Shown: piece after piece, positions 1-8,510 of the stretch
Numbering within the stretch: the first letter of the stretch is position 1
Layout of the letters: every line of letters starts with the position of its first letter
Source of the DNA: Alistipes sp.
GTDB taxonomy: Bacteria; Bacteroidota; Bacteroidia; Bacteroidales; Rikenellaceae
Assembly (NCBI GenBank): GCA_017646785.1
Contig: JAGCLX010000092.1
Span: 1 to 19,558 of the forward strand
Length of the DNA: 19,558 nucleotides
Direction: 5' to 3'
Program-made: the position numbers and the translations under genes
Notes under the pieces: generated by a model
What the model was told of the DNA's origin: nothing
Databases searched by the model: none
What the model saw: the letters and a program-made list of their open reading frames with translations, nothing else

Positions 1-34
1 CTTCTAAACGTCGCTGTTTTTCCGATTGCGGGTG

Positions 35-65
35 CAAAGATACAGCTTATTTCCTATCTTCCAAA
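35..65 (-). promoter_or_regulatory. Bacteroidetes-type promoter reading out of the left edge
   Basis: On the minus strand a TTTG (-33 element, 65-62) is followed after 19 bases by TATCTTTG (42-35), matching the TTTG/TAnnTTTG consensus of the Bacteroidetes primary sigma factor. Transcription would start near base 31 and run leftward out of the window, so the gene it serves is not visible. Both boxes are exact and the spacing is in the usual range. Confidence 0.7.
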
Positions 66-237
66 CTTTTCTCACTATTTTTTTTATCTTTTTTCAACAC
101 ACTCACCATACTACCCAATAACTCAACGAGTTACATTATACTCCCCCCCTTTGTCATTATCTACTCGTGTATATATTATATATAGGTATGGGTAAAGAAT
201 AAGCAAGATGACAATACGACTACCCCGCTATAGTTCA
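66..237. other. Intergenic stretch without recognisable genes
   Basis: Together with the promoter and terminator beside it, this makes a gap of about 360 bases before the first gene. It is AT-rich, with T-runs, a C-run near 144 and a TA-repeat near 171-183. I see no ORF with coding character, no tRNA-like fold and no clear inverted repeat. Confidence 0.5.
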
Positions 238-273
238 ATAAAAAAGAGATTAGCAGTATCCTACTAATCTCTT
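238..273 (-). terminator. Rho-independent terminator of the lipoprotein operon
   Basis: A perfect 10-base inverted repeat, AAGAGATTAG (244-253) and CTAATCTCTT (264-273), encloses a 10-base loop. On the minus strand the stem is followed by a run of T, seen as the A-run just left of 246. It lies about 90 bases beyond the stop codon at 361, so it should end the three-gene leftward operon. Confidence 0.8.
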
Positions 274-360
274 AAAAACCATTATAGTCAGCAAATCATC
301 AAGCACTTTCACATTTACCTAAGCGCTGATTTTGCTTCATTACAATTTATCACGGGAGCA

Positions 361-2277
361 TTACTCCATAGACAACTTCGTAGCCTTCATGCTCTTTGTG
401 CCACGCTCAGCGGCTGTTGATGGCGCTGCGAGGAAATCCTCAATAGGCGAGCACTTATCTGTCTTAAAGGTGATATCCTTAGAGCTCCACACCTTAGTAA
501 AGTTACCATCTTTATCCTCGGCAACGCCAAAGAAGGTGTACGCTGTATCAAACTCAAAGGCGTAGTACGAAACCTTATCCTCGACAGCTCCCTCGGCCAC
601 AAGACCCTCGATAATATACTCATACCCGCAATATGGGAAGTCGAGTGCGTTCATAGCATTGAAGTAGAACGCCACAGCCTCCTCGTCGACATTAGCGGTG
701 ATAGGCACAATCGCAACACCCTCAAAGCCCTCATAACTTGAATCTGCAGCCGCAAGTTCAGAGCCGTCATAGTAGCGGTCAATGGTGAGCGAGAAGTCAA
801 GATCGGCATAAACAACCTCTGCAGTTGTGAACTTATGGCGATATAGCTTGGTTGTTGGAGCGCCCGCCTGAGCACCAAACACCAATAGTTCATACTCGGT
901 AGATGGAACAAGACCTGTCGCCGTGTCACTCATAGTGCCGTTGACATACTGAACAGAGAAGTTCGAGAGAATATACGACATAATCTCCTCCTCGGTATTA
1001 TTCTCGAAGCGGTCGCCAGCGACCAAGGTTGCCACGTAAGAGTCGTCGTTTGTAGTCTCAACCTTTACAGTTGCCTTGCGTGGGTATAGCTCTGTAACAG
1101 AGAGTGTAAAGGCATTTTCCGAAGCCTTAACATTGCCCGTCTTGAACTCATAGAACTCGGGCGTAGTATTCATCAACGCCTCGTCATTCATACCGAAAGC
1201 CCAGAGGATAAATTCGGTATTTGCATCGAGCTCGACATCGAGGTGCTGCTCACCACGGAATGCAAGCTCGTTGAAGATGAAGTGCAAGCCCTCCTCTGTA
1301 GTATCAAAGAACGCCGAGTAGTATGCCTTATCATTCTCCCACGTCTGCTCGCAGTAGCTGCGCAGCTCATCCTCCGTAGCACCTGCCACATCCTTAGCCC
1401 AGAACACGCCATAATAGTAGTAGCCATCGTAGCCCTGAGGCTTAACATCAATAGCGACATTTGGACCATCTACCTCAACATTGAAGTCGAAGTGGAGAGC
1501 GTAGTCACTAACGGCTGTAGTGGTTATTTTAAGGCGTGAAATCTCAGTCAGGGGCTTCAAGTTATCCTTGTCGAAGCCATAGGCATATGCCACATAAGTG
1601 GTATTGGGCGTAACGCTTGTAAACTGATGACCCATCATATCGCCACTATACATAAATGCAGAAGCACCCGTAGAGGCGTCGCCACCAAATGCGCTACCAA
1701 AGCTCTCAAAGATCTCCAAGTCGCTTGCCCACAGAGCCTCGTCGTTATACATAAGCTCGCCGCCATTCTCCTCGAAGTACTTACCAGTACCAAGGATGAA
1801 GACATATGGCATATTCTTATCCTGTGGCACTACGTTCATGGTGATGGTAGTAGCCGCAGCGCTTACAAGCTCCAACTTGATAGAGTGCTCCTTACCCACG
1901 GTCTGCTTAACGGTGATTGTAGGGTTAGGATATACGCCTGGGTATATAAGTTCCAAGCGGCAGTTGCGTGCCTCGGCCTCGTAGCTTGCTGCAACATCGA
2001 ACGAGATAACGCCCTCAACAGATGTATCCACGTTATAGACCCAATCCTTCTCTGTGCTAACCTTAAGCTCAGCGCCCTCAGTAGGATTTTGAAGCGTGTA
2101 GTCAACCTCAAAATGACCGCCATCGGCTGTCACATCAATGGTCTTTGTTTCGACCTCCAAGCTAACATCACCCTTGGGTGGTTCTGGAACTGGCTCTAGG
2201 ACAGGCTCGTCGCCCCTACACCCCGCAAGGAGTGTAAGGGATAGAGCCGCACACATTATTAACCAATTATTTTTCAT
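361..2277 (-). CDS. Secreted lipoprotein with BACON-like and fibronectin-like modules
   Basis: 638 residues. A type II signal peptide ends in the lipobox LAGC (residues 17-20), and the following RGDE places acidic residues next to the cysteine, which in Bacteroidetes favours export to the cell surface. A Pro/Glu-rich linker (25-35) leads to a BACON-like beta-sandwich (about 38-126, ending in ITVKQT). Four more segments follow (about 131-254, 261-381, 388-485, 492-607), each ending in a T..YV.YAFG-like strand and a FKT or KFTT end, as in degenerate fibronectin type III units. No catalytic motif is visible. It is the last gene of a three-lipoprotein operon, 43 bases after its upstream neighbour. 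Carbohydrate or protein binding at the surface is plausible from the BACON-like domain but is inference; no SusC/SusD pair is present to suggest a substrate. Confidence 0.85.
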   Translation of the reverse strand: MKNNWLIMCAALSLTLLAGCRGDEPVLEPVPEPPKGDVSLEVETKTIDVTADGGHFEVDYTLQNPTEGAELKVSTEKDWVYNVDTSVEGVISFDVAASYEAEARNCRLELIYPGVYPNPTITVKQTVGKEHSIKLELVSAAATTITMNVVPQDKNMPYVFILGTGKYFEENGGELMYNDEALWASDLEIFESFGSAFGGDASTGASAFMYSGDMMGHQFTSVTPNTTYVAYAYGFDKDNLKPLTEISRLKITTTAVSDYALHFDFNVEVDGPNVAIDVKPQGYDGYYYYGVFWAKDVAGATEDELRSYCEQTWENDKAYYSAFFDTTEEGLHFIFNELAFRGEQHLDVELDANTEFILWAFGMNDEALMNTTPEFYEFKTGNVKASENAFTLSVTELYPRKATVKVETTNDDSYVATLVAGDRFENNTEEEIMSYILSNFSVQYVNGTMSDTATGLVPSTEYELLVFGAQAGAPTTKLYRHKFTTAEVVYADLDFSLTIDRYYDGSELAAADSSYEGFEGVAIVPITANVDEEAVAFYFNAMNALDFPYCGYEYIIEGLVAEGAVEDKVSYYAFEFDTAYTFFGVAEDKDGNFTKVWSSKDITFKTDKCSPIEDFLAAPSTAAERGTKSMKATKLSME

Positions 2278-2320
2278 AGAGTAGATTTCGTGTAGGGTTT
2301 ATAAAATTCAGCAAGAAAAA

Positions 2321-4597
2321 CTATTCTACCTTTGGAGAGCCCTCTACAGCACCTGTATAGCTACCAGTGAGATTAACATCGGTATTAAGAGTTACATCGA
2401 ATGAAATCTCATAAGTCTGAGATGCTTCAACATACGTCACATTCAAAGTAACCTCTTTGAAAACACCCTTACTGCCGTTAAACATGCTATAATTCTTATC
2501 AACATACATAGTCAAGCCCTCTGCATTATAAGACTCGCTGAGAACATATACATGCGTTGGGATATATGTCAAACTACTATCACCAACTCGCATATCAAAC
2601 AAGAGTTTATATTCACCTGTATCATTTGAGATGTTAAGCTCCCAATTATCACTATACAACTTTTTAGCCTTAAAAGTAGTCCACTTGATCTCTTCCTCAA
2701 CAACCTCAGGCTCTTTGATTTCGATACCATCAACAGCACCTACGTATGAGAATACGAATGTACGACCATCCTCAATCTGAAACGATACGTTGAATGTATA
2801 AGTCTTATCAGCCATGTTAGTCTCTACAGTTGCGCGTGCCTCAGCTGGATAGTACTGACCCTCACCTGTTACATAGAGTGTTGAATGCTCACCATCAAGT
2901 CGGCAACCGTCGACAGCCTCCTTAGTAGAGTACACACCTGCAGGAAGGAACTCTGAAGCTGGGCAGTAGAGATCAAGCTGAAGACGATACAACTCCACGC
3001 CACCCTCACTCTTTGAGAATGATACATAGTAGTTAGTCGCTTCGAAAGGTGAACGGCGAACAGCTGAGTCAAGGACTACAGAAACAATCTCCTCAGATGG
3101 TGCCAAAGATACACCCTCAACAGCGTCGTTGAACTCAAGCTCAATCTTATAACCATTCTCCAACTCACCGTAGAATGTCATAAAATACTTCTGGTTTGTC
3201 CAGTCGATATCGACGTTCAAAGTACCCTTTGTAAACTTAAACTGACCCTCCTTGCCAGCAACCTCGAAGTATGAGGTCTCGCTATCAAACTGACCAATCT
3301 CTGCTGCAGCACGCTTTGCAGAGAACTCCTCAGCAGATGTGCTGATTGTATAGGTGTTCTTTGCGATGTATGGAGCATCGAATGCATTTGCAAGGTTGAA
3401 GACTGCCTTGTTACCCTCTGCATCAGCAAGTGTCAACTCCCAAGTCTTACCCTCGTCAGCAGTTGTAGCAGATGCCACGGTGCAAGTTGTAGTAACGGTA
3501 ACGATGTCTATAACGGGCATATTATCCACATCACCAGTGTAGTTAGCAACCAAGTGGCGGCCATCCTTAAGCTGTACATCTATAGCAAATGTATACGCCT
3601 TAGTCTCGGGGTCGATAGCCACCTCCACAACACCAGACTTGAGGAGCACACCATTATCATAGCCATAAGTAGAGTACTTCATGCAGTTTACGCATGGGAA
3701 ATCTGTAGACTCCTTAACCTCGTAGGTACCTGCGGGGAGGTAATCCTTCTCAGGGTCACCATAGAAGTCGAGGCTCAAGGTCTTATCGTTGTATGCGAAG
3801 TTATCAGCCTCGTTAGCATCCTCGTATGAGAACATAATGAAGTAGTTAGAGCTATACTTAGAACCTCTAACGCGAGTGTAGTTATGCTCGATAACATTCG
3901 ATGGATCATCCTTAGTTGTGAAAGCCTCCTGGACCATGACACACTTGCCAGCGCCCTCAGCAGCTACCAACAAGACATACTCCTTTGAGGGGTCAAGATC
4001 CTTAACCTCTACAGCCTCCTTTGACTCGGGATCCAACTCATCACCCTTTCTAATAACCTCCGATGCCTCGGGAATCTCCTTTGTAGCGTTCTGCACGAGG
4101 TAAGCAACCTTCTCGGCATTAGCTACGGTGTAGCGGAAGTTGATAGAGGTGTGTGCCACCTGTACAAGCTCAACATCGAGCTCCACCTGCGCCTGAGCAG
4201 TAGTGGTAACATATAGAGTATTAGAGCCAGCAACCTTGGTTACGTTCTTAGCGGCAGCAACAACCTTGTAGCTTGTCTCTGCCTCAAGACCCTCGGCCTT
4301 AACCTCAGCCTTACCCTCGGTAAGCTCAACGGCAACACCCTCAGCCATGATAGTGTCGAGAGATGGAGCCTCCTCCTCGTCGAGAAGTACCATGTAGCGA
4401 GCCTCTGTAGCATCGGTAGTAGCAACGGTAAATGTCACTGAGTTAACATTCTCCAAGCCCTTCTCGAGCGTAATAGTTGGCTGAACCTCCTCTGGTGTAG
4501 GATCGGGAGTAGGGTCAGGAGTAGGAGCTGGTTCTGGTTCGCAACCCATAAGTCCAAAGCAAAGGGCTGACAAGAAAAGTAATGCAAGCTTTTTCAT
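2321..4597 (-). CDS. Secreted lipoprotein with two FN3-like domains and four tandem repeats
   Basis: 758 residues. The signal peptide ends in LMGC (16-19), followed by an acidic Pro-rich spacer of PTPD repeats (about 20-37). Two fibronectin-like units (about 40-133 and 137-230) precede four divergent repeats of roughly 120-130 residues (about 239-361, 366-497, 504-628, 639-756). Each repeat opens with a strand around WEL/NYY, carries a central LPAGTY-like turn in at least two copies, has a later strand like YTFNVSFQ, and closes with Y.GAVEG or a variant. I do not recognise the repeat as a named family. No enzyme motif is seen. It is the middle gene of the operon, 49 bases from the gene before and 43 from the one after. 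An adhesive or binding role at the cell surface is inference from architecture. Confidence 0.85.
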   Translation of the reverse strand: MKKLALLFLSALCFGLMGCEPEPAPTPDPTPDPTPEEVQPTITLEKGLENVNSVTFTVATTDATEARYMVLLDEEEAPSLDTIMAEGVAVELTEGKAEVKAEGLEAETSYKVVAAAKNVTKVAGSNTLYVTTTAQAQVELDVELVQVAHTSINFRYTVANAEKVAYLVQNATKEIPEASEVIRKGDELDPESKEAVEVKDLDPSKEYVLLVAAEGAGKCVMVQEAFTTKDDPSNVIEHNYTRVRGSKYSSNYFIMFSYEDANEADNFAYNDKTLSLDFYGDPEKDYLPAGTYEVKESTDFPCVNCMKYSTYGYDNGVLLKSGVVEVAIDPETKAYTFAIDVQLKDGRHLVANYTGDVDNMPVIDIVTVTTTCTVASATTADEGKTWELTLADAEGNKAVFNLANAFDAPYIAKNTYTISTSAEEFSAKRAAAEIGQFDSETSYFEVAGKEGQFKFTKGTLNVDIDWTNQKYFMTFYGELENGYKIELEFNDAVEGVSLAPSEEIVSVVLDSAVRRSPFEATNYYVSFSKSEGGVELYRLQLDLYCPASEFLPAGVYSTKEAVDGCRLDGEHSTLYVTGEGQYYPAEARATVETNMADKTYTFNVSFQIEDGRTFVFSYVGAVDGIEIKEPEVVEEEIKWTTFKAKKLYSDNWELNISNDTGEYKLLFDMRVGDSSLTYIPTHVYVLSESYNAEGLTMYVDKNYSMFNGSKGVFKEVTLNVTYVEASQTYEISFDVTLNTDVNLTGSYTGAVEGSPKVE

Positions 4598-4646
4598 AGT
4601 ATGTAGTTTTAGCTAATATAATTCAAACAATTAGTCGTTCATAAAG

Positions 4647-6008
4647 TTATTTTCGCGTAAGGACAATATCCGATGCACCATAGTAGTATGCCATCCAACC
4701 ATAACCCTCGAAGTTATATACGAGTGATGGGTAGCTGTTAGCAACGGGTGACGAGATTGTCAATGTGTTGCCATCCTCCGAGAGCGCCACGCCGAGTGTT
4801 GTGTCCACAGTCACACCCTGAGTTGTGTAGTCGGCGCTGAACATGAAGCAATCACCAAAGAACATCCAGCCCACAACCGAGTGGCGAGCGTAGCCATCAA
4901 TAGTCACAACGTCACCCTCAGCGATGTCGAGCACCCACTTGGGGCCCCACTTCAACTCGGGATCCTCAATCTCATACTCCACGAGGTCGGCAATGCTGTA
5001 ATAGGCGATATTACACCAACCGTCAACCAATGCAACAAGCTGGTTATTAGCACGGTAATCATAGTCATAACCCTCAACCTCAGCAACGATGTTTACGGTA
5101 AACTCCGACACTACGGGCTCTGCATATCCATCAGTGATGGTCTGAACACCCGACCATTCACCAAGCAGACTCTCGAATAGCTCCGACTCAACAAACTCAT
5201 TCTGCTGAACCGCCACGGTGGCCTCCGATGCAGACACCTGTGCTCGGTTACCCTTCTTGTCGATAAGCATCACGAGTGCGGTATATGAGGTCTCGGGCTT
5301 AAGTCCCTTCTGTGACAAGGTCTGCACACCAGAGTGCTTGATGCCCACGTTCATAGCCTGGTATGACATATAGGCGTTCTTATCCTCCAACTGCGCGAGC
5401 ATAGCCTCAACCTTTGTCGTCTCAGCAAAGTAGTAGTAATACTCCTCAACGCCCTCGGTAGGTGTGCACACCACGGTCATCTCGTATGGGTCGACACACT
5501 CCATCGCGATTGCTACGTTTTCGGTAGAGTCTACGTGTGCAGGGGTGCGGAACTCTGTTACATATACATTATCCTTGGTAAGCTCCTCGTCATTCCAGTA
5601 GAATGCGTAGATTACGAAGTCGGTGTTCTCACGGTAACCAGCGTTGCTAAGATAGTTCTCCTGGTTACCCTTAAAGAGCATCTGCTCACACACCTCCTCA
5701 TAGGTCGACTCGGTCATTCTTGCGTAGTTGCGCAATGCCTCGTCAAACTCAGCCTTTATAGCGTTTACATCGGCGCTCTCCCAACGAGCCTTAGACATAA
5801 CGTCGCAGTAGAAGTGTGCATCCACATCCTCGGGGTATATACTATATATAACCTGATAAGCTGTAAGACGGCTCTCGTCCACCACAATATTAATACCACT
5901 CTTGCTTGGTGCAGGAGGCAGTGGCTCGGGGTCTGGAGTCTCGTTGTTGCATGCTACGAGCGCACACAGACCGAACAATGTAAACATAAGTTTTTTCATA
6001 TCAATCAT
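4647..6008 (-). CDS. Secreted lipoprotein, first gene of the lipoprotein operon
   Basis: 453 residues from the ATG at 6008; the in-frame ATG at 5999 (MKKLMF) gives a more typical signal peptide start and may be the true one. The lipobox is LVAC (17-20 from the longer start), followed by NNETPDPEP, acidic and Pro-rich. Two modules of about 115 residues (about 38-156 and 164-268) resemble the fibronectin-like modules of the lipoprotein at 361-2277, including a module that ends in FVIYAFYWND and EFRTP. The C-terminal part (about 279-453, starting LLGEWSG) looks like a separate beta-rich, lipocalin-like domain of unknown role. It has the operon's promoter just upstream and diverges from the TPR-HTH gene. 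No catalytic residues are recognisable. Confidence 0.84.
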   Translation of the reverse strand: MIDMKKLMFTLFGLCALVACNNETPDPEPLPPAPSKSGINIVVDESRLTAYQVIYSIYPEDVDAHFYCDVMSKARWESADVNAIKAEFDEALRNYARMTESTYEEVCEQMLFKGNQENYLSNAGYRENTDFVIYAFYWNDEELTKDNVYVTEFRTPAHVDSTENVAIAMECVDPYEMTVVCTPTEGVEEYYYYFAETTKVEAMLAQLEDKNAYMSYQAMNVGIKHSGVQTLSQKGLKPETSYTALVMLIDKKGNRAQVSASEATVAVQQNEFVESELFESLLGEWSGVQTITDGYAEPVVSEFTVNIVAEVEGYDYDYRANNQLVALVDGWCNIAYYSIADLVEYEIEDPELKWGPKWVLDIAEGDVVTIDGYARHSVVGWMFFGDCFMFSADYTTQGVTVDTTLGVALSEDGNTLTISSPVANSYPSLVYNFEGYGWMAYYYGASDIVLTRK

Positions 6009-6039
6009 CGTTTTTTTAGTTTTCGGTTCTTTTGTTACA

Positions 6040-6047
6040 CAAAGTTA
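6040..6047 (-). promoter_or_regulatory. -7 box for the lipoprotein operon
   Basis: Minus-strand TAACTTTG (6047-6040) fits TAnnTTTG. Transcription would start near 6036, leaving a leader of about 28-37 bases. I find no good TTTG -33 element at the normal distance, so the promoter may need an activator. Confidence 0.5.
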
Positions 6048-6089
6048 ATCTAATGAAAGGTTTTTTCTGTATAAAATTCTATTATTTTA

Positions 6090-6133
6090 GTATAACATTT
6101 TGGGAAATAATTATTACATTTGTATAACATTTT
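6090..6133. repeat. 12-base direct repeat in the divergent promoter region
   Basis: GTATAACATTTT occurs at 6090-6101 and again at 6122-6133, a start-to-start distance of 32 bases, about three turns of the helix. The second copy begins at the last base of the rightward -7 box and the first covers the place where its -33 element should be. This layout resembles paired regulator sites. Confidence 0.6.
6115..6122 (+). promoter_or_regulatory. -7 box for the TPR-HTH regulator gene
   Basis: TACATTTG matches TAnnTTTG; transcription should start near 6126, about 36 bases before the ATG. No TTTG lies about 20 bases upstream; that position falls inside the first copy of the direct repeat. Confidence 0.55.
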
Positions 6134-6161
6134 ATAATAAAACATTTATATACAGCATATT

Positions 6162-7883
6162 ATGTACTATAACAACTTGCGTATCACACATTTACCATAC
6201 ATACTCCTCCTGATACTGTTATTTACAGTGCCAAATAGAGGTTGGGCAGCACACACTGATAACAGTATTGAGCACAACCTCGACATGTTTACCCACTATC
6301 GCACCACAGATCAGACTAAGGCTGCCGAGTATGCCGAGGCAATCATATCAATTACCGACCCAACACTGGCAAGCGCAGAGGTTGCGGAGGTCTACGACTT
6401 CCTCGCAACCTACAGCGAAACCACCCTACACCACTATCTCTGTGCCGTTGAGCTACTCGAGCACTCACATAATATGTATATGCGCGCGAGTAACACAGCA
6501 AAACTCATAGAGACAAAGGCAAATCTAAGCAGACTCTATCTTCGCATTGGCGACTACCACAAAGCCTACAGCAACGCTATAGCCGTACTCGACATGACAT
6601 CTACACATGACGACGAGGACTCACTGCGCGAGGCATACCTTGTGCTTGAACAGGTTATCTACTTCTACCACAAGGACTACGACATGGCCATGGAGTATAA
6701 CCACCATGTGGCGTCAACTTACGACGGCAGGGAGCAGGCACACCAGACCGTAAGGGCTCTGAACACCCATTTCACCTATCAAGAGTCCATCGAGCAGATT
6801 GACACTATCGTGGCACAGGCTGTGGAGATATGCGAGGAGTATGAGTTCAACGACCTCCTGGTCAATCTCTATCTCAACATGTCTATGTACAAGCTCCAGC
6901 AGCAGGACACCGAGGCATCGGAACACTACTTAAATATAGTCAAAGGGCTGATTAGCAACTTTAAGGAGGAGGGTTACTACTATGCCGCATTGGGCTTCTA
7001 TAACCTTAACATCGGAGATGTGCAGCAAGCCATCGAGAGCCTAAACCGCTCGGTAGAGCTTCTCGACAGCAAGGACTTCAACTCCAAGAACGTACACTCC
7101 TACTTTCTATTGCAGGATATATACTACTCGGCGGGGCTCTATGCGGAGGCATACGAGGCATTGATGAAGTTCGCAGAGATATACACCTACCAGCACAGCG
7201 CCTCGAACGTTGTGGAGCTATCCATGCTTATCACCGACCTGGAGATGGAGCGTGCCGCCGAGGAGCGTCGTCTTCTTGAGGAGCACCACCAGTTGCAGCA
7301 GGAGAAGGGTCGACTTATGCTCTACTTCCTAATTTTCGGCCTTGTGATTACCGTGGGCATTGTTGCACTGGTCTACTCGCGCTACCGCCTTGAGCGCAAG
7401 AACAGAGAGCTACAACGCCGCCAGGCCGAGCAGGATATAAACTACAAAAACGAGATTATCAAGGTTCAGCGCCTGCAGCAATACCAAGAGCAAACCAACA
7501 TGGATAAACTCTCCGAGGTACTTAACAACGCCATTAACATCACCGACAACAAGGAGATGCGCACCGAGCTACGCCGCATTATCAGACAGATGCAACAACA
7601 CACAGGCAATGGCGACTGGGTGGAGGTGGAGACAACCCTCGTGGGCATGAACGACGTATTCTTCGATAACCTACTCAAGGAGTTTCCCAACCTCACAAAG
7701 AACGAGCGTAAGCTGTGCACCCTCATACACATGAACCTCTCGACAAAGGAGATTGCCAACATCACACACCAGAGCACAGGTAGCATCAACGTAGCTCGCT
7801 CACGCCTGCGCCAGAAGTTCGGGCTCACGGATAGCGACACCTCACTCATCGCCTTCCTCGACCGCTTCAAGGGCGAGAGGTAG
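6162..7883 (+). CDS. Membrane-anchored TPR protein with C-terminal LuxR-type HTH
   Basis: 573 residues. A signal peptide (1-29, ending GWA) exports a helical, TPR-like region (about 35-360; units such as YYAALGFYNLNIGDVQQAIESL). A coiled coil rich in E, R and Q (about 355-383) leads into one transmembrane segment (about 385-408), a second basic coiled coil (410-450) and a cytoplasmic helix-turn-helix domain (about 511-556) of the GerE/LuxR type, LTKNERKLC...LSTKEIA followed by the recognition helix SINVARSRLRQKFGL. The layout is known from Bacteroidales, where such proteins are thought to pass a periplasmic signal directly to DNA; no kinase or receiver domain is present. It diverges from the three-lipoprotein operon, which is its likely target; that is inferred from position and from the shared, repeat-bearing promoter region. 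Confidence 0.85.
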   Translation: MYYNNLRITHLPYILLLILLFTVPNRGWAAHTDNSIEHNLDMFTHYRTTDQTKAAEYAEAIISITDPTLASAEVAEVYDFLATYSETTLHHYLCAVELLEHSHNMYMRASNTAKLIETKANLSRLYLRIGDYHKAYSNAIAVLDMTSTHDDEDSLREAYLVLEQVIYFYHKDYDMAMEYNHHVASTYDGREQAHQTVRALNTHFTYQESIEQIDTIVAQAVEICEEYEFNDLLVNLYLNMSMYKLQQQDTEASEHYLNIVKGLISNFKEEGYYYAALGFYNLNIGDVQQAIESLNRSVELLDSKDFNSKNVHSYFLLQDIYYSAGLYAEAYEALMKFAEIYTYQHSASNVVELSMLITDLEMERAAEERRLLEEHHQLQQEKGRLMLYFLIFGLVITVGIVALVYSRYRLERKNRELQRRQAEQDINYKNEIIKVQRLQQYQEQTNMDKLSEVLNNAINITDNKEMRTELRRIIRQMQQHTGNGDWVEVETTLVGMNDVFFDNLLKEFPNLTKNERKLCTLIHMNLSTKEIANITHQSTGSINVARSRLRQKFGLTDSDTSLIAFLDRFKGER

Positions 7884-8000
7884 CAGCGCTCATGCAGCGT
7901 GATAGCGGGTGATAGATTTACATGTTAGCCACACACGCGCGGGATGTAAAATGTGTTTAGGCGAGCAAAGAGCAATTTTTCAAAAAAAAGTGTCAAAATA

Positions 8001-8032
8001 TTTGGTGTATTGAAATATTTACCTTACTTTTG
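8001..8032 (+). promoter_or_regulatory. Promoter of the tRNA-Pro genes
   Basis: TTTG (8001-8004), a 20-base spacer, then TACTTTTG (8025-8032), an exact match to the Bacteroidetes consensus. Transcription would start near 8036, about 12 bases ahead of the mature tRNA end. Confidence 0.8.
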
Positions 8033-8047
8033 CACGTCGAAATTTTA

Positions 8048-8122
8048 CGGGATGTAGCGCAGTCCGGTTAGCGCACCTGCTTTGGGAGCAGGGGGTCCCA
8101 GGTTCGAATCCTGGTATCCCGA
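8048..8122 (+). tRNA. tRNA-Pro (anticodon TGG)
   Basis: The cloverleaf can be drawn by hand. The acceptor arm CGGGATG pairs with TATCCCG, with discriminator A at 8122. The anticodon arm CCTGC/GCAGG holds the loop TTTGGGA, hence anticodon TGG. The T-arm carries GGTTCGAATCC. CCA is not encoded. It reads all or most proline codons by wobble. Confidence 0.96.
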
Positions 8123-8133
8123 CAGAAAACAGA

Positions 8134-8157
8134 GGTCGTAGCAATACGACCTTTTTT
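8134..8157 (+). terminator. Terminator after the first tRNA-Pro
   Basis: A 7-base perfect stem, GGTCGTA (8134-8140) with TACGACC (8145-8151), closes a GCAA tetraloop of the GNRA type and is followed by six T. It stands 11 bases after the tRNA end. Confidence 0.85.
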
Positions 8158-8211
8158 CTTAGAGGTGGTTGGCGACGGGATTACCGCATCAGCCCGCACC
8201 ACCAGAATGTT

Positions 8212-8286
8212 CGGGATGTAGCGCAGTCCGGTTAGCGCGCCAGCTTCGGGAGTTGGAGGCCCCGGGTTCGAATCCCGGTATCCCGA
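8212..8286 (+). tRNA. tRNA-Pro (anticodon CGG)
   Basis: Same length and acceptor arm (CGGGATG/TATCCCG, discriminator A at 8286) as the first copy. The anticodon arm CCAGC/GTTGG contains a G-T pair and the loop TTCGGGA, giving anticodon CGG, which reads CCG. The T-arm is GGGTTCGAATCCC. The D-arm is identical to that of the TGG copy, so the pair probably arose by duplication. I see no separate promoter; the space between contains an imperfect hairpin (GGTGGT near 8165 with ACCACC near 8200). Confidence 0.95.
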
Positions 8287-8301
8287 CTTACACACCAGCA
8301 C

Positions 8302-8332
8302 AACAGACGGCTTTAGGTCGTCTGTTTTTTTT
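8302..8332 (+). terminator. Terminator after the second tRNA-Pro
   Basis: AACAGACG (8302-8309) pairs with CGTCTGTT (8319-8326), followed by a run of eight T. It separates the tRNA unit from the SPFH gene promoter. Confidence 0.82.
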
Positions 8333-8415
8333 GTATACCCCACCACTTACGCCACGCAACATCCCACTTGCACAACACAGTCGCAAAATAGACCAGAAAA
8401 AAATACCGAAAATAT

Positions 8416-8447
8416 TTTGTAGTTACAACTATTTTACACTATCTTTG
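8416..8447 (+). promoter_or_regulatory. Promoter of the SPFH gene pair
   Basis: TTTG (8416-8419), 20 bases, TATCTTTG (8440-8447). Both boxes are exact. Transcription would start near 8451, giving a leader of about 60 bases before the ATG at 8511, longer than the others in this window. Confidence 0.8.
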
Positions 8448-8510
8448 TAATATCATAATGATATCACTCACACACGTGAAATATGTCTAACACTTAATAC
8501 TTTATTCAGT

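Noticed and set aside
1627..2199. Plus-strand ORF of 190 codons
   Set aside because: It is antisense to the BACON-like lipoprotein gene and has no signal, domain or start context of its own.
8048..8286. tRNA genes as an integration site for a mobile element
   Set aside because: There is no integrase, no duplicated tRNA 3' end beyond the second intact tRNA, and no change in gene content nearby.
8068..8346. Minus-strand ORF of 92 codons with SGYRDSNPGPPTPEAG-like sequence
   Set aside because: It is the antisense translation of the two tRNA-Pro genes, a well-known type of false protein call.
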